64,000 nucleotides of DNA, from the NCBI GenBank assembly GCA_028679185.1, contig JAJRBZ010000058.1, forward strand, positions 1 to 64,000, in the 5' to 3' direction. Positions within the stretch are counted from its first letter, which is position 1, and each line of letters opens with the position of its first letter. The notes below the pieces were generated by a model. The model made no database searches, was not told where the DNA came from, and saw only the letters and a program-made list of their open reading frames with translations. This document shows, one piece after another, positions 45,188 to 54,080 of the stretch. The DNA is from Methanoregula sp. (GTDB taxonomy: Archaea > Halobacteriota > Methanomicrobia > Methanomicrobiales > Methanospirillaceae). The translations under genes were made by a program, and so were the position numbers.

Positions 45188-46081
45188 TTATTTATCCGGT
45201 AATTTTTCTCTGCCAAGATACTGCTTTACTTTTTCCTTTACATTTTGTTCCAAACCGGCAATAGTGCGGATATCCCGTATCGCATCGACATGGTCAATCA
45301 GAATCTCCCCTTCAGGTTTAATACCAAGATTGCTCAAAAATGCTGAAATAACCTTGGTGGTGCAGTTGAAATTTCCCTCACCCTTCCTCCCCGCGACGGA
45401 AAAAATCAATCCGTGTTGTCCTGTCGGCCCACCAGATAATACCCTCTCTGCATGGTACGCCTGACATCTGTCGATTGCCAGCTTAAGCCCCCCAGGAACG
45501 GTATTCGTATAGACTGGTGAGCACACAACAAGAAGTGATGATCCTTTAATAGCACCTATAATGCCTGTCATATCATCATCAAAAACACAGGATCCGGTAT
45601 TGTAACACTGGTAACATCCGATGCAGCACCGGATATCCATATCATGAGGGTAAATCACCTGAGCAGTCCTGCCGCGTTCATGCGCTGCATCCACCGCCCA
45701 GCTGGCAAGGATGCTGCAGTTACCATCCGCACGGGGACTTCCCTGGATTACAACAAGGTCTGATTCTGAAGCTGCCGGATGTACAGGTGATTTCTGCTGG
45801 TAATTATGCATAAATACCAAGGGATTATTCCGAATTTCACGCTCCCATTCTTCTGCTTTCTGTAATGCCACTTTTTCTGCAGCAAGAGGAACAAGGGGGG
45901 AGTACTCGAATGAATTGGTTCGGAACACTGCAATCATCCGTTCTCCATCGGTCACCATGAGCGTAAACCGGACCATGCCGGGATACATGGCTGAGAAGTC
46001 CTCGCTCTGCAGAGCAAGTGTGTACCTGGTCCCTCCCGCACTGATATCACTGGTGCGAATAAGATACCGGATGGGTTCCAT
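45188..46081 (-). CDS. Isf-like iron-sulfur flavoprotein with an extra N-terminal domain
   Basis: Protein of 297 residues. The C-terminal 190 residues are a flavodoxin fold with FMN loop 'IQGSPRADGNCSILA' and the cluster 'CIGCYQCYNTGSC' in exact Isf spacing (C-x2-C-x2-C-x5-C), followed by 'VVCSPVYTNTVPGGLKLAIDRC'. The first 100 residues form an additional mixed domain that I do not recognise. A longer frame begins at 46150, but the ATG at 46081 gives a normal start. It is divergent from the cysteine-cluster protein, with nested inverted repeats between them. Confidence 0.85.
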   Translation of the reverse strand: MEPIRYLIRTSDISAGGTRYTLALQSEDFSAMYPGMVRFTLMVTDGERMIAVFRTNSFEYSPLVPLAAEKVALQKAEEWEREIRNNPLVFMHNYQQKSPVHPAASESDLVVIQGSPRADGNCSILASWAVDAAHERGRTAQVIYPHDMDIRCCIGCYQCYNTGSCVFDDDMTGIIGAIKGSSLLVVCSPVYTNTVPGGLKLAIDRCQAYHAERVLSGGPTGQHGLIFSVAGRKGEGNFNCTTKVISAFLSNLGIKPEGEILIDHVDAIRDIRTIAGLEQNVKEKVKQYLGREKLPDK

Positions 46082-46217
46082 CACGGGTACTCTAATAGCA
46101 GAGGAGAAAAATCCTGCGTTCAGGGAGATATTCTTGAGACATAGCAGCATTCACTGGCATGAGTTGGTTTTCCATGAGTTGGGTATTTCACCTGGCCACC
46201 TGCAGCCAGGGTCATGA

Positions 46218-46258
46218 GATTTCAGAGTATAAAAATTACACTCTGATTCGCTGAAATC
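46218..46258. promoter_or_regulatory. Nested inverted repeats between two divergent genes
   Basis: An outer pair GATTTCAG (46218-46225) / CTGAAATC (46251-46258) and an inner pair TCAGAGT (46222-46228) / ACTCTGA (46240-46246) are both perfect. They bracket an AT-rich centre (gtataaaaattac) that resembles a box A. The site lies between the divergent Isf-like and YkgJ-like genes and could be an operator covering a promoter. A terminator hairpin is less likely because no genes end here. Confidence 0.5.
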
Positions 46259-46314
46259 AATACCTCGCAAAAAACAATAAGGTGCGCCATCACATTTTCT
46301 GGTAAATCTGTGGG

Positions 46315-47025
46315 GTGACACCCGTTTCCTTAATCCCTATTCCTTTGCGCATCGCAGCACTGACACAGGAGCGCAACCGCCTTCTTGAGTATCCCATAGA
46401 ACGCCTTTCGGGTATAATTAAAGAGATCGGATTCAGGTGCACATCTTGCGCGAAGTGCTGTACCCAGGTATTCAACGGGCATGTGTTTCTGCTTGATCGC
46501 GACGTAACCGTGGTAAAAGCAATTGATCCTGCTGCTCTCGAACCTGCCCCGGCTCCTGAATTCTGCGACCAGAACGGCATTTTCTACGTCTCCGGGTATG
46601 CATTACGGACACAGGATGATAATGACGGATCCTGCTGGTTTTTGGAGAATGGCAGATGCCGGATTTATAACAGCCGTTTGACCATATGCCGCATCTACCC
46701 GTACATGCTTCACCGGGAACCTGACGAAAATGGGGATGTCGACTGGCGACAGTTTTCCGGGCTTGATCAGCACGGGGAGTATGGCACCCTGCTCCCTGAA
46801 GATGAGAGTCTCGATCTCGCCCGCGAGACCAAGGAATATGAAAATGCGTTCCTCACTCAGGAAATCAAGTTTCTGGAATTCATGCAGGATTATTTCCCAG
46901 GTCACAATCTCCGTCACGTACAAAAAATATATGATAATCAGATGAGGCGTTTTACTAGGGGGGATGAGATTATTGTCAGGGTCTATTATAATGGCCTGCT
47001 TGAAGAGTGCCGCATTAGGAAATAA
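46315..47025 (+). CDS. YkgJ-family cysteine-cluster (zinc/iron-chelating) protein
   Basis: Protein of 236 residues with the CxxCxxCC-type cluster 'CTSCAKCCTQVF' near 43-54, then 'GSCWFLENGRCRIYNSRLTICRIYPY' positions that supply the remaining cysteines (seen as C-x7-C and C-x8-C spacing). This is the YkgJ/CxxCxxCC family, thought to bind a metal centre; function is unknown. A GTG starts the frame at 46315, with GGGG immediately before it. Divergent from the Isf-like protein, so a shared redox or metal role is possible. Confidence 0.8.
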   Translation: MTPVSLIPIPLRIAALTQERNRLLEYPIERLSGIIKEIGFRCTSCAKCCTQVFNGHVFLLDRDVTVVKAIDPAALEPAPAPEFCDQNGIFYVSGYALRTQDDNDGSCWFLENGRCRIYNSRLTICRIYPYMLHREPDENGDVDWRQFSGLDQHGEYGTLLPEDESLDLARETKEYENAFLTQEIKFLEFMQDYFPGHNLRHVQKIYDNQMRRFTRGDEIIVRVYYNGLLEECRIRK

Positions 47026-47129
47026 AAATCATGGACTTCATCACCTGCACCCATCCGTCTTTTTACGCAGACTGGATCAGCCAGCGACGTAAAAGGCAAT
47101 TTTTATAACGGATTATGGATACCTGCCCG

Positions 47130-47933
47130 TTATGGGACACCGTTCCAGAAACCGGTTAAAACATTCCAGATCTTTTCTTTAAGCAGGATAGCGCGATCAT
47201 GCGTGTCTTTATCAGGATGAGCAGAGATCTCCTCCGATTCATACAGCGCACGATTTATTTCAATCTGGATCCAGGGGACGCCCTTATGCCAGAAATGCGC
47301 GTTTGAAATAAAACCACCGGAGAAAGGATCATTGATCGCTACTTCATTATTGAACGAGAACTCCTCTTTAAAAGCATCTGCAAGGATCGTGATCCACTCC
47401 CTGGAACATGTTGTAATACTGCCTTTTTTTGCCCTCCCCCGGAGGTCACCATTGTTTCCAAGGCAGATTAAAGGTCGTATCTTGCCGGAATCCTTCTGCG
47501 CTGCTGATCCTTGAGGGAGCATTGAATGGCAGTCGAATGCAATCCTGACTGGTCGCCGGTCGATGAGCTCATCAACTCGCTGGTGATAGGGGAAGTAGTA
47601 AGTCTTGAGAAGGTCATGGATGATATGCATATCAGGTAACCGCCCTGGCCGGTAGACCGCTCTGCCATCGACTGTTGTTACCTTGATAATACCGTCAGCG
47701 TCTTTGAGGGGAAGCGGTAAGGGAGGACGGTTGAGATCGACAACCATCCTAGAAATGTGTGTATCGATATAAGCTGCAACGCGGTCTTTGTATCCGAATA
47801 TAACACGAGTATAAGGATCGCAATAATACCTGAGTTCTTCATCTCCAAGCAGCAAAAGCGGGCGGATGCTTTCAGGAACATCTGTACCGCCATGGGGAAC
47901 TGATATTAAGAAGGGGTAGTGTTTTTTTACCAT
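47130..47933 (-). CDS. N-formylglutamate amidohydrolase-family protein
   Basis: Zn-dependent hydrolase fold of 267 residues. Family landmarks: 'LISVPHGGTDVPESIRPLL' at the start, 'DTHISRMVVDLNRPP', 'FDCHSMLPQG', 'NDPFSGGFISNAHF' and 'IQIEINRALY'. In bacteria FGase removes formate from N-formylglutamate in histidine breakdown; no histidine-degradation genes are nearby and the substrate in methanogens is unclear. Monocistronic; the 256 bases downstream of its start (47934-48189) are AT-rich and hold only promoters. Confidence 0.85.
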   Translation of the reverse strand: MVKKHYPFLISVPHGGTDVPESIRPLLLLGDEELRYYCDPYTRVIFGYKDRVAAYIDTHISRMVVDLNRPPLPLPLKDADGIIKVTTVDGRAVYRPGRLPDMHIIHDLLKTYYFPYHQRVDELIDRRPVRIAFDCHSMLPQGSAAQKDSGKIRPLICLGNNGDLRGRAKKGSITTCSREWITILADAFKEEFSFNNEVAINDPFSGGFISNAHFWHKGVPWIQIEINRALYESEEISAHPDKDTHDRAILLKEKIWNVLTGFWNGVP

Positions 47934-48189
47934 TTTTTAGCAAATGACCATTTGCCGTGAGATTTGTTAATATTTGGGTGCATCCGCTATCCATAAATAA
48001 AACAGACCCGGATCAAAAAAGGATCGGATACCCTGTAAATCGTCTGTGGCGCTATAATTTCTTGTTGCGCGATTATAGTCAAAAAATACATCACATAACC
48101 ATTAAAAATTGACGAGGATGAAAATGCCGGAATTTAGCAGTAAATGAGGACTATCGATACAATTTTTATTATGGTGAAGAATTACTTTC

Positions 48190-48684
48190 ATGATCATAAT
48201 GGCCCAATCGAACGAAGATCCATTTATTGGCAAAAAGGCAACCCCTTTTTGTCTTCCAAATGCAGAAGAAACCATTATCTGTCTGAATAGTTTTTTGGGA
48301 AGATGGGTGGTGCTGTATTTTTACCCCCGGGATAATACACCAGGTTGCACCATAGAGGCTATGCAGTTCAACGCTGCCCTTGAGAAATTTGCGGATCTCG
48401 GTGCACAGGTAATTGGCGTAAGTGCCGATTCACCGCAGAGCCACCAGAAGTTTGCAGAGTAACATGACCTTTCCATTCTGCTCCTGTCGGATACTGAACA
48501 CACGGTGCTCAAAGCCTATGATGCGTGGAAACCAAAGACTATGTTCGGCAAAGAATTTTTCGGTACCCAGCGGGATACGTTCCTGATCGCTCCCGATGCT
48601 ACGGTTGTAGCAGTCTGGCGTAAGGTTAACCCGAAAGGGCATGCGGAGGAAGTGAAGGCAGTACTACTTGAAAAAAAGGAGTGA
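48190..48684 (+). pseudogene. bcp: Bcp-type peroxiredoxin gene with an in-frame TAA
   Basis: The frame reads a full AhpC/TSA-family thioredoxin peroxidase of about 164 codons, but codon 92 is TAA. Before it: 'VVLYFYPRDNTPGCTIEA' with the peroxidatic cysteine, 'VIGVSADSPQSHQKFAE'. After it: 'HDLSILLLSDTEHTVLKAY' and 'FFGTQRDTFLIAPDATV', ending normally. Bcp proteins have Lys at the stop position ('KFAEKH'), so one A-to-T change (AAA to TAA) explains it. Either a recent nonsense mutation or a base error. A TGA/TAG recoding explanation does not apply to TAA. Confidence 0.85.
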
Positions 48685-48764
48685 TGCATCAGGGCTCACT
48701 CCGTATTTAACAGATACCTGCACGGTTCTGACACAATCGGCAACTCCTGCCGGAATCTTTGTCA

Positions 48765-49697
48765 TTAACGATAATTTGTAATAATCAGTTCATTGATTTT
48801 CCCGCGACGTAAACTGTTACAATTGATACTACGTGTCGCAGGAACATGTTCTATCGTGAAATCTGAATAGAGCTCATCAAAGAATGAATCATCCGGATTC
48901 TCATTCCTGGGGTCTGAATTGCTGAGCATAATTTTTGCGCCTGTTTTATCAAGATCTTTAAAAAAATCAGCCAGTCTGCACTGGTCCTCCTCAGAAAATC
49001 CATTCCTGGAATATGAGGTGAAGGAAGAGGTAGTATTCAGGGGACGATATGGGGGATCTATATATACAAAGGTCTTATGATCAACAAATTTTTTACTTTC
49101 AGCAAAATCGCCCTGAACAATGGTTGTCTTTTTGAGTACCTTGGCAACATCGTTCAGATTATCTTTATTAAAAATTTGAGGATTTTTGTATCTCCCGAAC
49201 GGAACATTGAATTCGCCCTTCATATTTACTCTGAACAGCCCGTTATAGCAGGTATGGTTGAGAAAAATAGTCTGGGCGGCTCGTTCTATCCAGGCGGTAT
49301 TGTATTTTTTATGGTTGAGATTTGGTTTTTTCCGATTGAATTTATCCCGCACGTCATAATAAAAGAGTTTTCTGTTTTCATCATCTCTCAAAAGATATTC
49401 TGATTCGAGAGATTCTAATGCATCGATGAGTTTTTTTATCGATTTTTTTATCACTCGATACGACAGGATCAGCTCTTCATTTATATCGAAAATGGCGCAA
49501 TGGCTAAAATGATATCGCTCATTGAGATAGAAAAATACCGCTCCTCCGCCTACGAAAGGTTCAACATAATGTGTAATTTCGCCGTTATTCAGTTCTAAGG
49601 GAAGGCGTTTGCTAAACTGTGCGAGTAACTGAGTTTTACCTCCTGCCCATTTTAAGAAGGGTCGTGAACGCGATGCGAAATGCAAGTGTTTTACCAT
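48765..49697 (-). CDS. Dam-family DNA adenine-N6 methyltransferase (orphan)
   Basis: D12-class methyltransferase of 310 residues. Motif X 'FLKWAGGKTQLL', motif I 'EPFVGGGAVFFYL', the 'HTCYNGLFRVN' target-recognition start and motif IV DPPY with 'RPLNTTSSFTSY' are all present. This subgroup often recognises GATC. No restriction enzyme gene is seen on either side. A TTG at 49712 would add five residues; the ATG at 49697 is preferred. Low G+C relative to neighbours and the adjoining desert suggest acquisition by transfer. Confidence 0.92.
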   Translation of the reverse strand: MVKHLHFASRSRPFLKWAGGKTQLLAQFSKRLPLELNNGEITHYVEPFVGGGAVFFYLNERYHFSHCAIFDINEELILSYRVIKKSIKKLIDALESLESEYLLRDDENRKLFYYDVRDKFNRKKPNLNHKKYNTAWIERAAQTIFLNHTCYNGLFRVNMKGEFNVPFGRYKNPQIFNKDNLNDVAKVLKKTTIVQGDFAESKKFVDHKTFVYIDPPYRPLNTTSSFTSYSRNGFSEEDQCRLADFFKDLDKTGAKIMLSNSDPRNENPDDSFFDELYSDFTIEHVPATRSINCNSLRRGKINELIITNYR

Positions 49698-49712
49698 ATT
49701 CGGGAGATTCAA

Positions 49713-50810
49713 TTACCCATTTGGTTGTATAGAGTTATCTTTTCCATTATTGGTATAAAGCGAATTGCCAAAGAAATAAAAATTACACAAAAATCCCCGC
49801 AATACCTGAATAAATCCCAACGTTGAAAACCTCACATCAGTTATGCCAACAGAAAATCTGGAAGATTTTTGGTTGAGCGATTTGAAAAAATACCAACAGA
49901 AGAAGAACTCTGTTTTCCTGATTTGCTTATGATAGGTATATCATATAGTGAAATATATAGTGAAATTTCAAAAACTCCACAACGCCATGAACAATCCCAT
50001 CTTTTTTACTGGAGGTTTCGGTGTTTTTTCATAATTTTCCTTTTCAGGCTTAAATCAATACTCTAAACGTTTCGGTGGAATAGATTTCTTGTCCGTGTCC
50101 AATGCGTTATAATATAGTAAATCAACAGAAATAACAATCGTGAATAAGAGGCGTTTTAACCGATTGCACTTTATATATCGTCCGCTCCAGTGGAAGAAAA
50201 GGGGTATAAAAGTATTTTCAATTTGCCGGATTGTCTGACAAAACAAAATACTATGATAAAATCCCAAAAGCAGGATGCCGGCAGCAGAACTATTACCATT
50301 ATTAACACCGGTATTCACCCCGATTTCAAGAAAAGAGCATCTCAGCTGATGGTATTCCAAAGGGAAGGTTACAGTTTCTTATATTCATGAATTTTTGAGG
50401 ATTGTCATTCATTATAGGTATAAGATACAGAATCGGTGAAGATCCGGTTCTTCTGAAACCGGAAGAAACAGAAAGCAATGGATGGCAGGATTATACACCA
50501 GGACCTTCCTCCTGCATCAGACAAAAAAAGGACTGTAACAGATCAATATAAATTCCCCGTTAAGTTTATACAATAAATGAATACTGTCGTACTTTTATCA
50601 GCACAAAAACCCGAATTTATTGAATGATTTCAAAAATAACCAGATTTTCGTGGATCATGAACAGTTCCAAATGTACATACCGTTCTTTTCTGGCCTTATA
50701 CCTCCACGCTTTCTTTCCGTTCGCTGCCAGTCGTCTCCATGAATACGATAGGGAGTTCAGGGTTTTTCTGTGTGGTTTACCGTTTATGATCTGACAAACC
50801 CCTGCAGAAA
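49713..50810. other. AT-rich gene-poor region beside the methyltransferase
   Basis: About 1.1 kb with no gene I can support. Three short open frames exist: plus strand 49869-50066 and 50190-50390 (the second ends 'GIHPDFKKRASQLMVF'), and minus strand 50617-50817 (overlapping the RNB start). None has a recognisable domain or a good ribosome-binding site. The position next to an orphan methylase suggests remnants of a lost restriction gene or an integrated element, but I found no motif to prove that and no repeats at its edges. Confidence 0.5.
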
Positions 50811-50822
50811 TTGCCAACAGAT

Positions 50823-52337
50823 ATGTATGATGTGGAACGAATCTCCTTTAAAACCACCATGAAAACCCGCCGCTTTGTTGATCTGAAAGTTATCGCTGTA
50901 AATGCGATGAGGAAATATGGTTTTGAACCAATGTTTCCGAATTCCGTAATCCAGGAAGTTAATGCAATAAAGGAAATACCGCATCCCGACAGCCAGAAAA
51001 ATATCAAAGACCTGCGTATGCTCCTCTGGTCATCAATAGACAATCATGACTCCATGGACCTTGACCAGATGGAATTTTGCGAAAACGGGAAAAACGGTGA
51101 GATTCAAATAAAGATTGCCATCGCCGACGTTGATGTTTACGTCCAGAAAAAATCGTATACTGACCAGCATGCAGCCCATAACGGAACATCGGTCTACACC
51201 GGCATTGAAACCTTCCCCATGCTGCCTGACAAGCTGTCGAAAGGGATTACATCCCTTCTGCCGGGTCATGACCATATTGCGATTGTTATTGAATTCGTGG
51301 TCCTTCCGAACGGCGATGTTCATCATGGTGATGTATTCAGGGCAATTGTGTCCAATAAAGCAAAACTCATTTATGAAGAAGTCGGAGACTGGCTTGAGGG
51401 GTCTTCACCCATACCCCAAGCTGTCCGGAACGTACCAGGGCTAACAGAACAACTTTACCTGCAAACCGAGGCAATCAAACGTCTGAAAAGAAGCCGGAGG
51501 GAGCAGGGGGCACTTGAATTAAACACTATTGAAGCCGAGGCGGTTGCGGAGGAGGGTGTGGTGAGGGAACTTGTCATCCAGAGGCAGAACATGGCACGAT
51601 GTCTGATTGAGGAGTTTATGGTCGCAGCCAATGGAACCATGGTAAGCTATCTCGGTGAAGCCGGTATACCCATGATACAGCGTGTCGTTCGCGTACCAAA
51701 ATATTGGGATGAGATCGTCATTACTGCTGCAACATATGGTGAAACACTGCCTGCTGAACCGGATGCAAAAGCACTCGCAAAATTTCTCATCAGGCAAAAA
51801 GCAGCTGATCCCGATCGTTTTCCTGACCTGTCACTTACCGTAATCAAACTCCTGGGACCAGGAGAATATATGATGCTTGAACCAGGCAATGAGCCATACG
51901 GCCACTTCAGCCTCGCCGTTACTGATTACACACATGCCACTGCTCCGAACAGACGTTATGTTGATCTTATCAATCAACGGCTCATAAAGTCGGTCCTCGA
52001 CCGGATGCCCAGTCCTTACACAAAGCAGGAACTGATTGACCTGTCTGCATGGCTTACAAGCCGGGAGAAGGGGTCAAAGAAAGTTGAACGCTTTATGCGC
52101 AAAGCCGCAGCCGCCGTGCTGCTTCAGGAAATGACAGGTAAAACCTTTGATGCACTGGTAACAGGTGCGTCAGAAAAGGGAACCTATGTCAGGCTCATCA
52201 CACCACCTGCCGAGGGCAGGATCATGCAGGGTGAACATGGTCTCAGAGTTGGTCAGAAAGTTCGCGTCCGCCTGTTAAAGACGGATCCATATAATGGTTA
52301 CATCGACTTTGCATGCATCGGGAGGGAAAAAAGATAA
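50823..52337 (+). CDS. RNB-domain exoribonuclease (RNase II/R family)
   Basis: 3'-5' exoribonuclease of 504 residues. The catalytic block 'SSIDNHDSMDLDQME' carries aspartates D73, D79 and D81; the fourth acidic position is Gln, as in some bacterial members. 'YTHATAPNRRYVDLINQRL' is the RNB signature, and the C-terminal 85 residues fit an S1-type RNA-binding domain. Cold-shock N-terminal domains are absent, so this is a minimal form. RNB enzymes are uncommon in archaea, which mostly use the exosome. The start could be the TTG at 50811 or ATG at 50823; no clear ribosome-binding site. Confidence 0.9.
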   Translation: MYDVERISFKTTMKTRRFVDLKVIAVNAMRKYGFEPMFPNSVIQEVNAIKEIPHPDSQKNIKDLRMLLWSSIDNHDSMDLDQMEFCENGKNGEIQIKIAIADVDVYVQKKSYTDQHAAHNGTSVYTGIETFPMLPDKLSKGITSLLPGHDHIAIVIEFVVLPNGDVHHGDVFRAIVSNKAKLIYEEVGDWLEGSSPIPQAVRNVPGLTEQLYLQTEAIKRLKRSRREQGALELNTIEAEAVAEEGVVRELVIQRQNMARCLIEEFMVAANGTMVSYLGEAGIPMIQRVVRVPKYWDEIVITAATYGETLPAEPDAKALAKFLIRQKAADPDRFPDLSLTVIKLLGPGEYMMLEPGNEPYGHFSLAVTDYTHATAPNRRYVDLINQRLIKSVLDRMPSPYTKQELIDLSAWLTSREKGSKKVERFMRKAAAAVLLQEMTGKTFDALVTGASEKGTYVRLITPPAEGRIMQGEHGLRVGQKVRVRLLKTDPYNGYIDFACIGREKR

Positions 52338-52370
52338 AAATCTCCCTGTAGTAAATATTCGCGATCAGTA

Positions 52371-52901
52371 AGAAAGCGACGGAAAAGCTTTTCCGCGTTC
52401 ACTATATTCATCCTGATTTCCTGCCTGTTTCCATTGTGGTTCCAGTTTCTGCAGCCAGGGAGAGTTCTGATGATACATTATTACAACAGGTAGGGCGCAA
52501 ATACTCTTTACTATATTTGGCTGACCAGAATGTTCAGCATGACCGGAAAGGCCGGAGACCAGCCCCAGTTATCATGGCTTTCAAAAGCGTATTCAGCAGG
52601 AACCACCTGAAGACCATATACAATTGGATCATATGTAGTCAATAATGGCAATGGCCGCACAATACGGGACGATATTGCACTTTCTACTCCCGAGCTGTCG
52701 AACACCAATTATTATGCTCTTGTTACTACAGATTCAGAAGGACGTGCAGTGGTTGCTTTCCAGACATCTTCCAGCACCTCAATCAGAACAGTCTCCTTCA
52801 AAGTTGAGTGTCCCCGGACTGCTGCCAGGGTTGATTACAGGATTGTGCCCGGTATCGTTATTGAATCGGTAGAATATTATAAAAAAATTACGAGAAGATA
52901 G
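52371..52901 (+). pseudogene. Degraded gene for a secreted protein
   Basis: Coding-like pieces in different frames form a broken exported protein. Around 52371-52432 a basic then hydrophobic stretch ('RKRRKSFSAFTIFILISCL') reads as a signal peptide; 'VVPVSAARESSDD' follows in the next frame. From about 52505 a third segment reads 'LYYIWLTRMFSMTGKAGDQ', stops at a TGA after 'AYSAGTT', and continues in the same frame 'RPYTIGSYVVNNGNGR' to a TAG at 52899-52901. The style resembles DUF3821-type methanogen surface proteins; this is a weak match. The 3' end overlaps convergent terB by 14 bases. Confidence 0.5.
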
Positions 52902-53301
52902 AGAAGTCGTTCTTGATTGCGATTACATCAATGATGGGTGCAAGTTTTGCCTCAGAGACACCAAACTTGTCCATGTACATCTGGAGGATTTTCTTTTCCT
53001 GACCAGCGAGCACGCCATCTGACATCGCAAGATCGCACAGGATAGCAAGAGTCGAGATCTTCTGCTTTTCATCAAGGACGTTTGCCACCAGATCGATAAC
53101 ACCGGGGAACGGATTTGCCTTCATGACCTGCATCGCAGTATCGATGGATTTACGGTCATTGCGGACTATCTTGGCAAGGTCGTTGAGTTCTGCTTCATCG
53201 ATTACGCCATCGGCCGCAATAACGGTAATAGCAGAGAGCACAAGCGCTGATTTTGGCGTAAGTGTTGCCGGTTTCCCGGTAAGTTTGTCAAAAATTCCCA
53301 T
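52888..53301 (-). CDS. TerB-like tellurite-resistance-family protein
   Basis: All-helical protein of 137 residues matching the TerB fold: 'MGIFDKLTG' start, 'KSALVLSAITVIAADGVIDEAEL' and 'LAILCDLAMSDGVLAGQEKKIL', the two repeated acidic loops of the family. The exact role is unknown; TerB proteins bind metal ions and membranes in stress responses. No other ter genes are adjacent. The start is the ATG at 53301, preceded by AGGGG; the frame opens 14 codons earlier. Confidence 0.85.
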   Translation of the reverse strand: MGIFDKLTGKPATLTPKSALVLSAITVIAADGVIDEAELNDLAKIVRNDRKSIDTAMQVMKANPFPGVIDLVANVLDEKQKISTLAILCDLAMSDGVLAGQEKKILQMYMDKFGVSEAKLAPIIDVIAIKNDFSIFS

Positions 53302-53463
53302 AGATAAACCCCTTTTATGGATTTCTATACTATTTTCTGGCATGAGATAATTGAATTTTCGGTAAAGTTATTATTTGAGTGTTATTTTTTCGATTATCTT
53401 CTCTTATTAATATCAGACAGCCACATTATACTATATTAAAAAAATCCGGATCCTTTCACTCCC

Positions 53464-53973
53464 ATGTCCCTGAATGCAAACAATAATTATCCATGTGCCT
53501 GCGAAAAAGAGACCGATACGATCCAGAGATTCTTCCGTCGCCCGTTTTTCCTGAGTGCCACTATAGGCATCCCTTTTTGTATATTTAAGCTCCTTTTTGG
53601 TTTCACCGCTATTCGAAAGGGTGAGCCGGACAATCTTGTATTATGGGTCTTTGGGGTACTGGTTATCTTCTGGGCAACTACCGATCTCCTTATGAATGCC
53701 GGGCGATCAGCACTTGACCTCCTTCACCGTACGGCTCGGTTCGAATATTGCATAATCGCCCAAGCCGGCCGTATTTTCCAGAAGCCAATGGTTTTTCTTG
53801 CGATCGATACTCTGCTCACATTCGTGATCGTCTGTGCCATGCTCTGGTCGGGATGGATCACACAACTCACCGCTTATGAATCATACCTATGGTATTCTGC
53901 CACAACCATGAACCTGATCAGTCTCTCGCTGGTAACTGTTTATAATGAGATAACGCTCTATAATAACGGGTAA
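53464..53973 (+). CDS. Hypothetical membrane protein with about four helices
   Basis: Protein of 169 residues with membrane helices near 28-48, 60-79, 108-128 and 142-160, and a cytoplasmic-looking cysteine pair in 'NNYPCACEKE' at the N-terminus. The segment 'RSALDLLHRTARFEYCIIAQAGR' lies between helices. I do not recognise a family. ATG is the first codon, with TCACTCCC before it and no strong ribosome-binding site; codon use looks genuine. A degraded membrane gene follows. Confidence 0.65.
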   Translation: MSLNANNNYPCACEKETDTIQRFFRRPFFLSATIGIPFCIFKLLFGFTAIRKGEPDNLVLWVFGVLVIFWATTDLLMNAGRSALDLLHRTARFEYCIIAQAGRIFQKPMVFLAIDTLLTFVIVCAMLWSGWITQLTAYESYLWYSATTMNLISLSLVTVYNEITLYNNG

Positions 53974-54080
53974 CAATAACAATGAACGGTTCTGCCATTT
54001 AACTCAATTACATAAAAATTCGATCTCTTCAATACAACTCTTTTTCAGATCTTTCCTGACAATGATACGACATAATCCGT

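Noticed and set aside
48463..48465. The peroxiredoxin stop read as a recoded amino acid (pyrrolysine)
   Set aside because: Pyrrolysine uses TAG; this codon is TAA.
52371..52901. TGA in the secreted-protein remnant as a selenocysteine codon
   Set aside because: No selenocysteine insertion element was seen, no relevant family has selenocysteine there, and the gene also has frameshifts.
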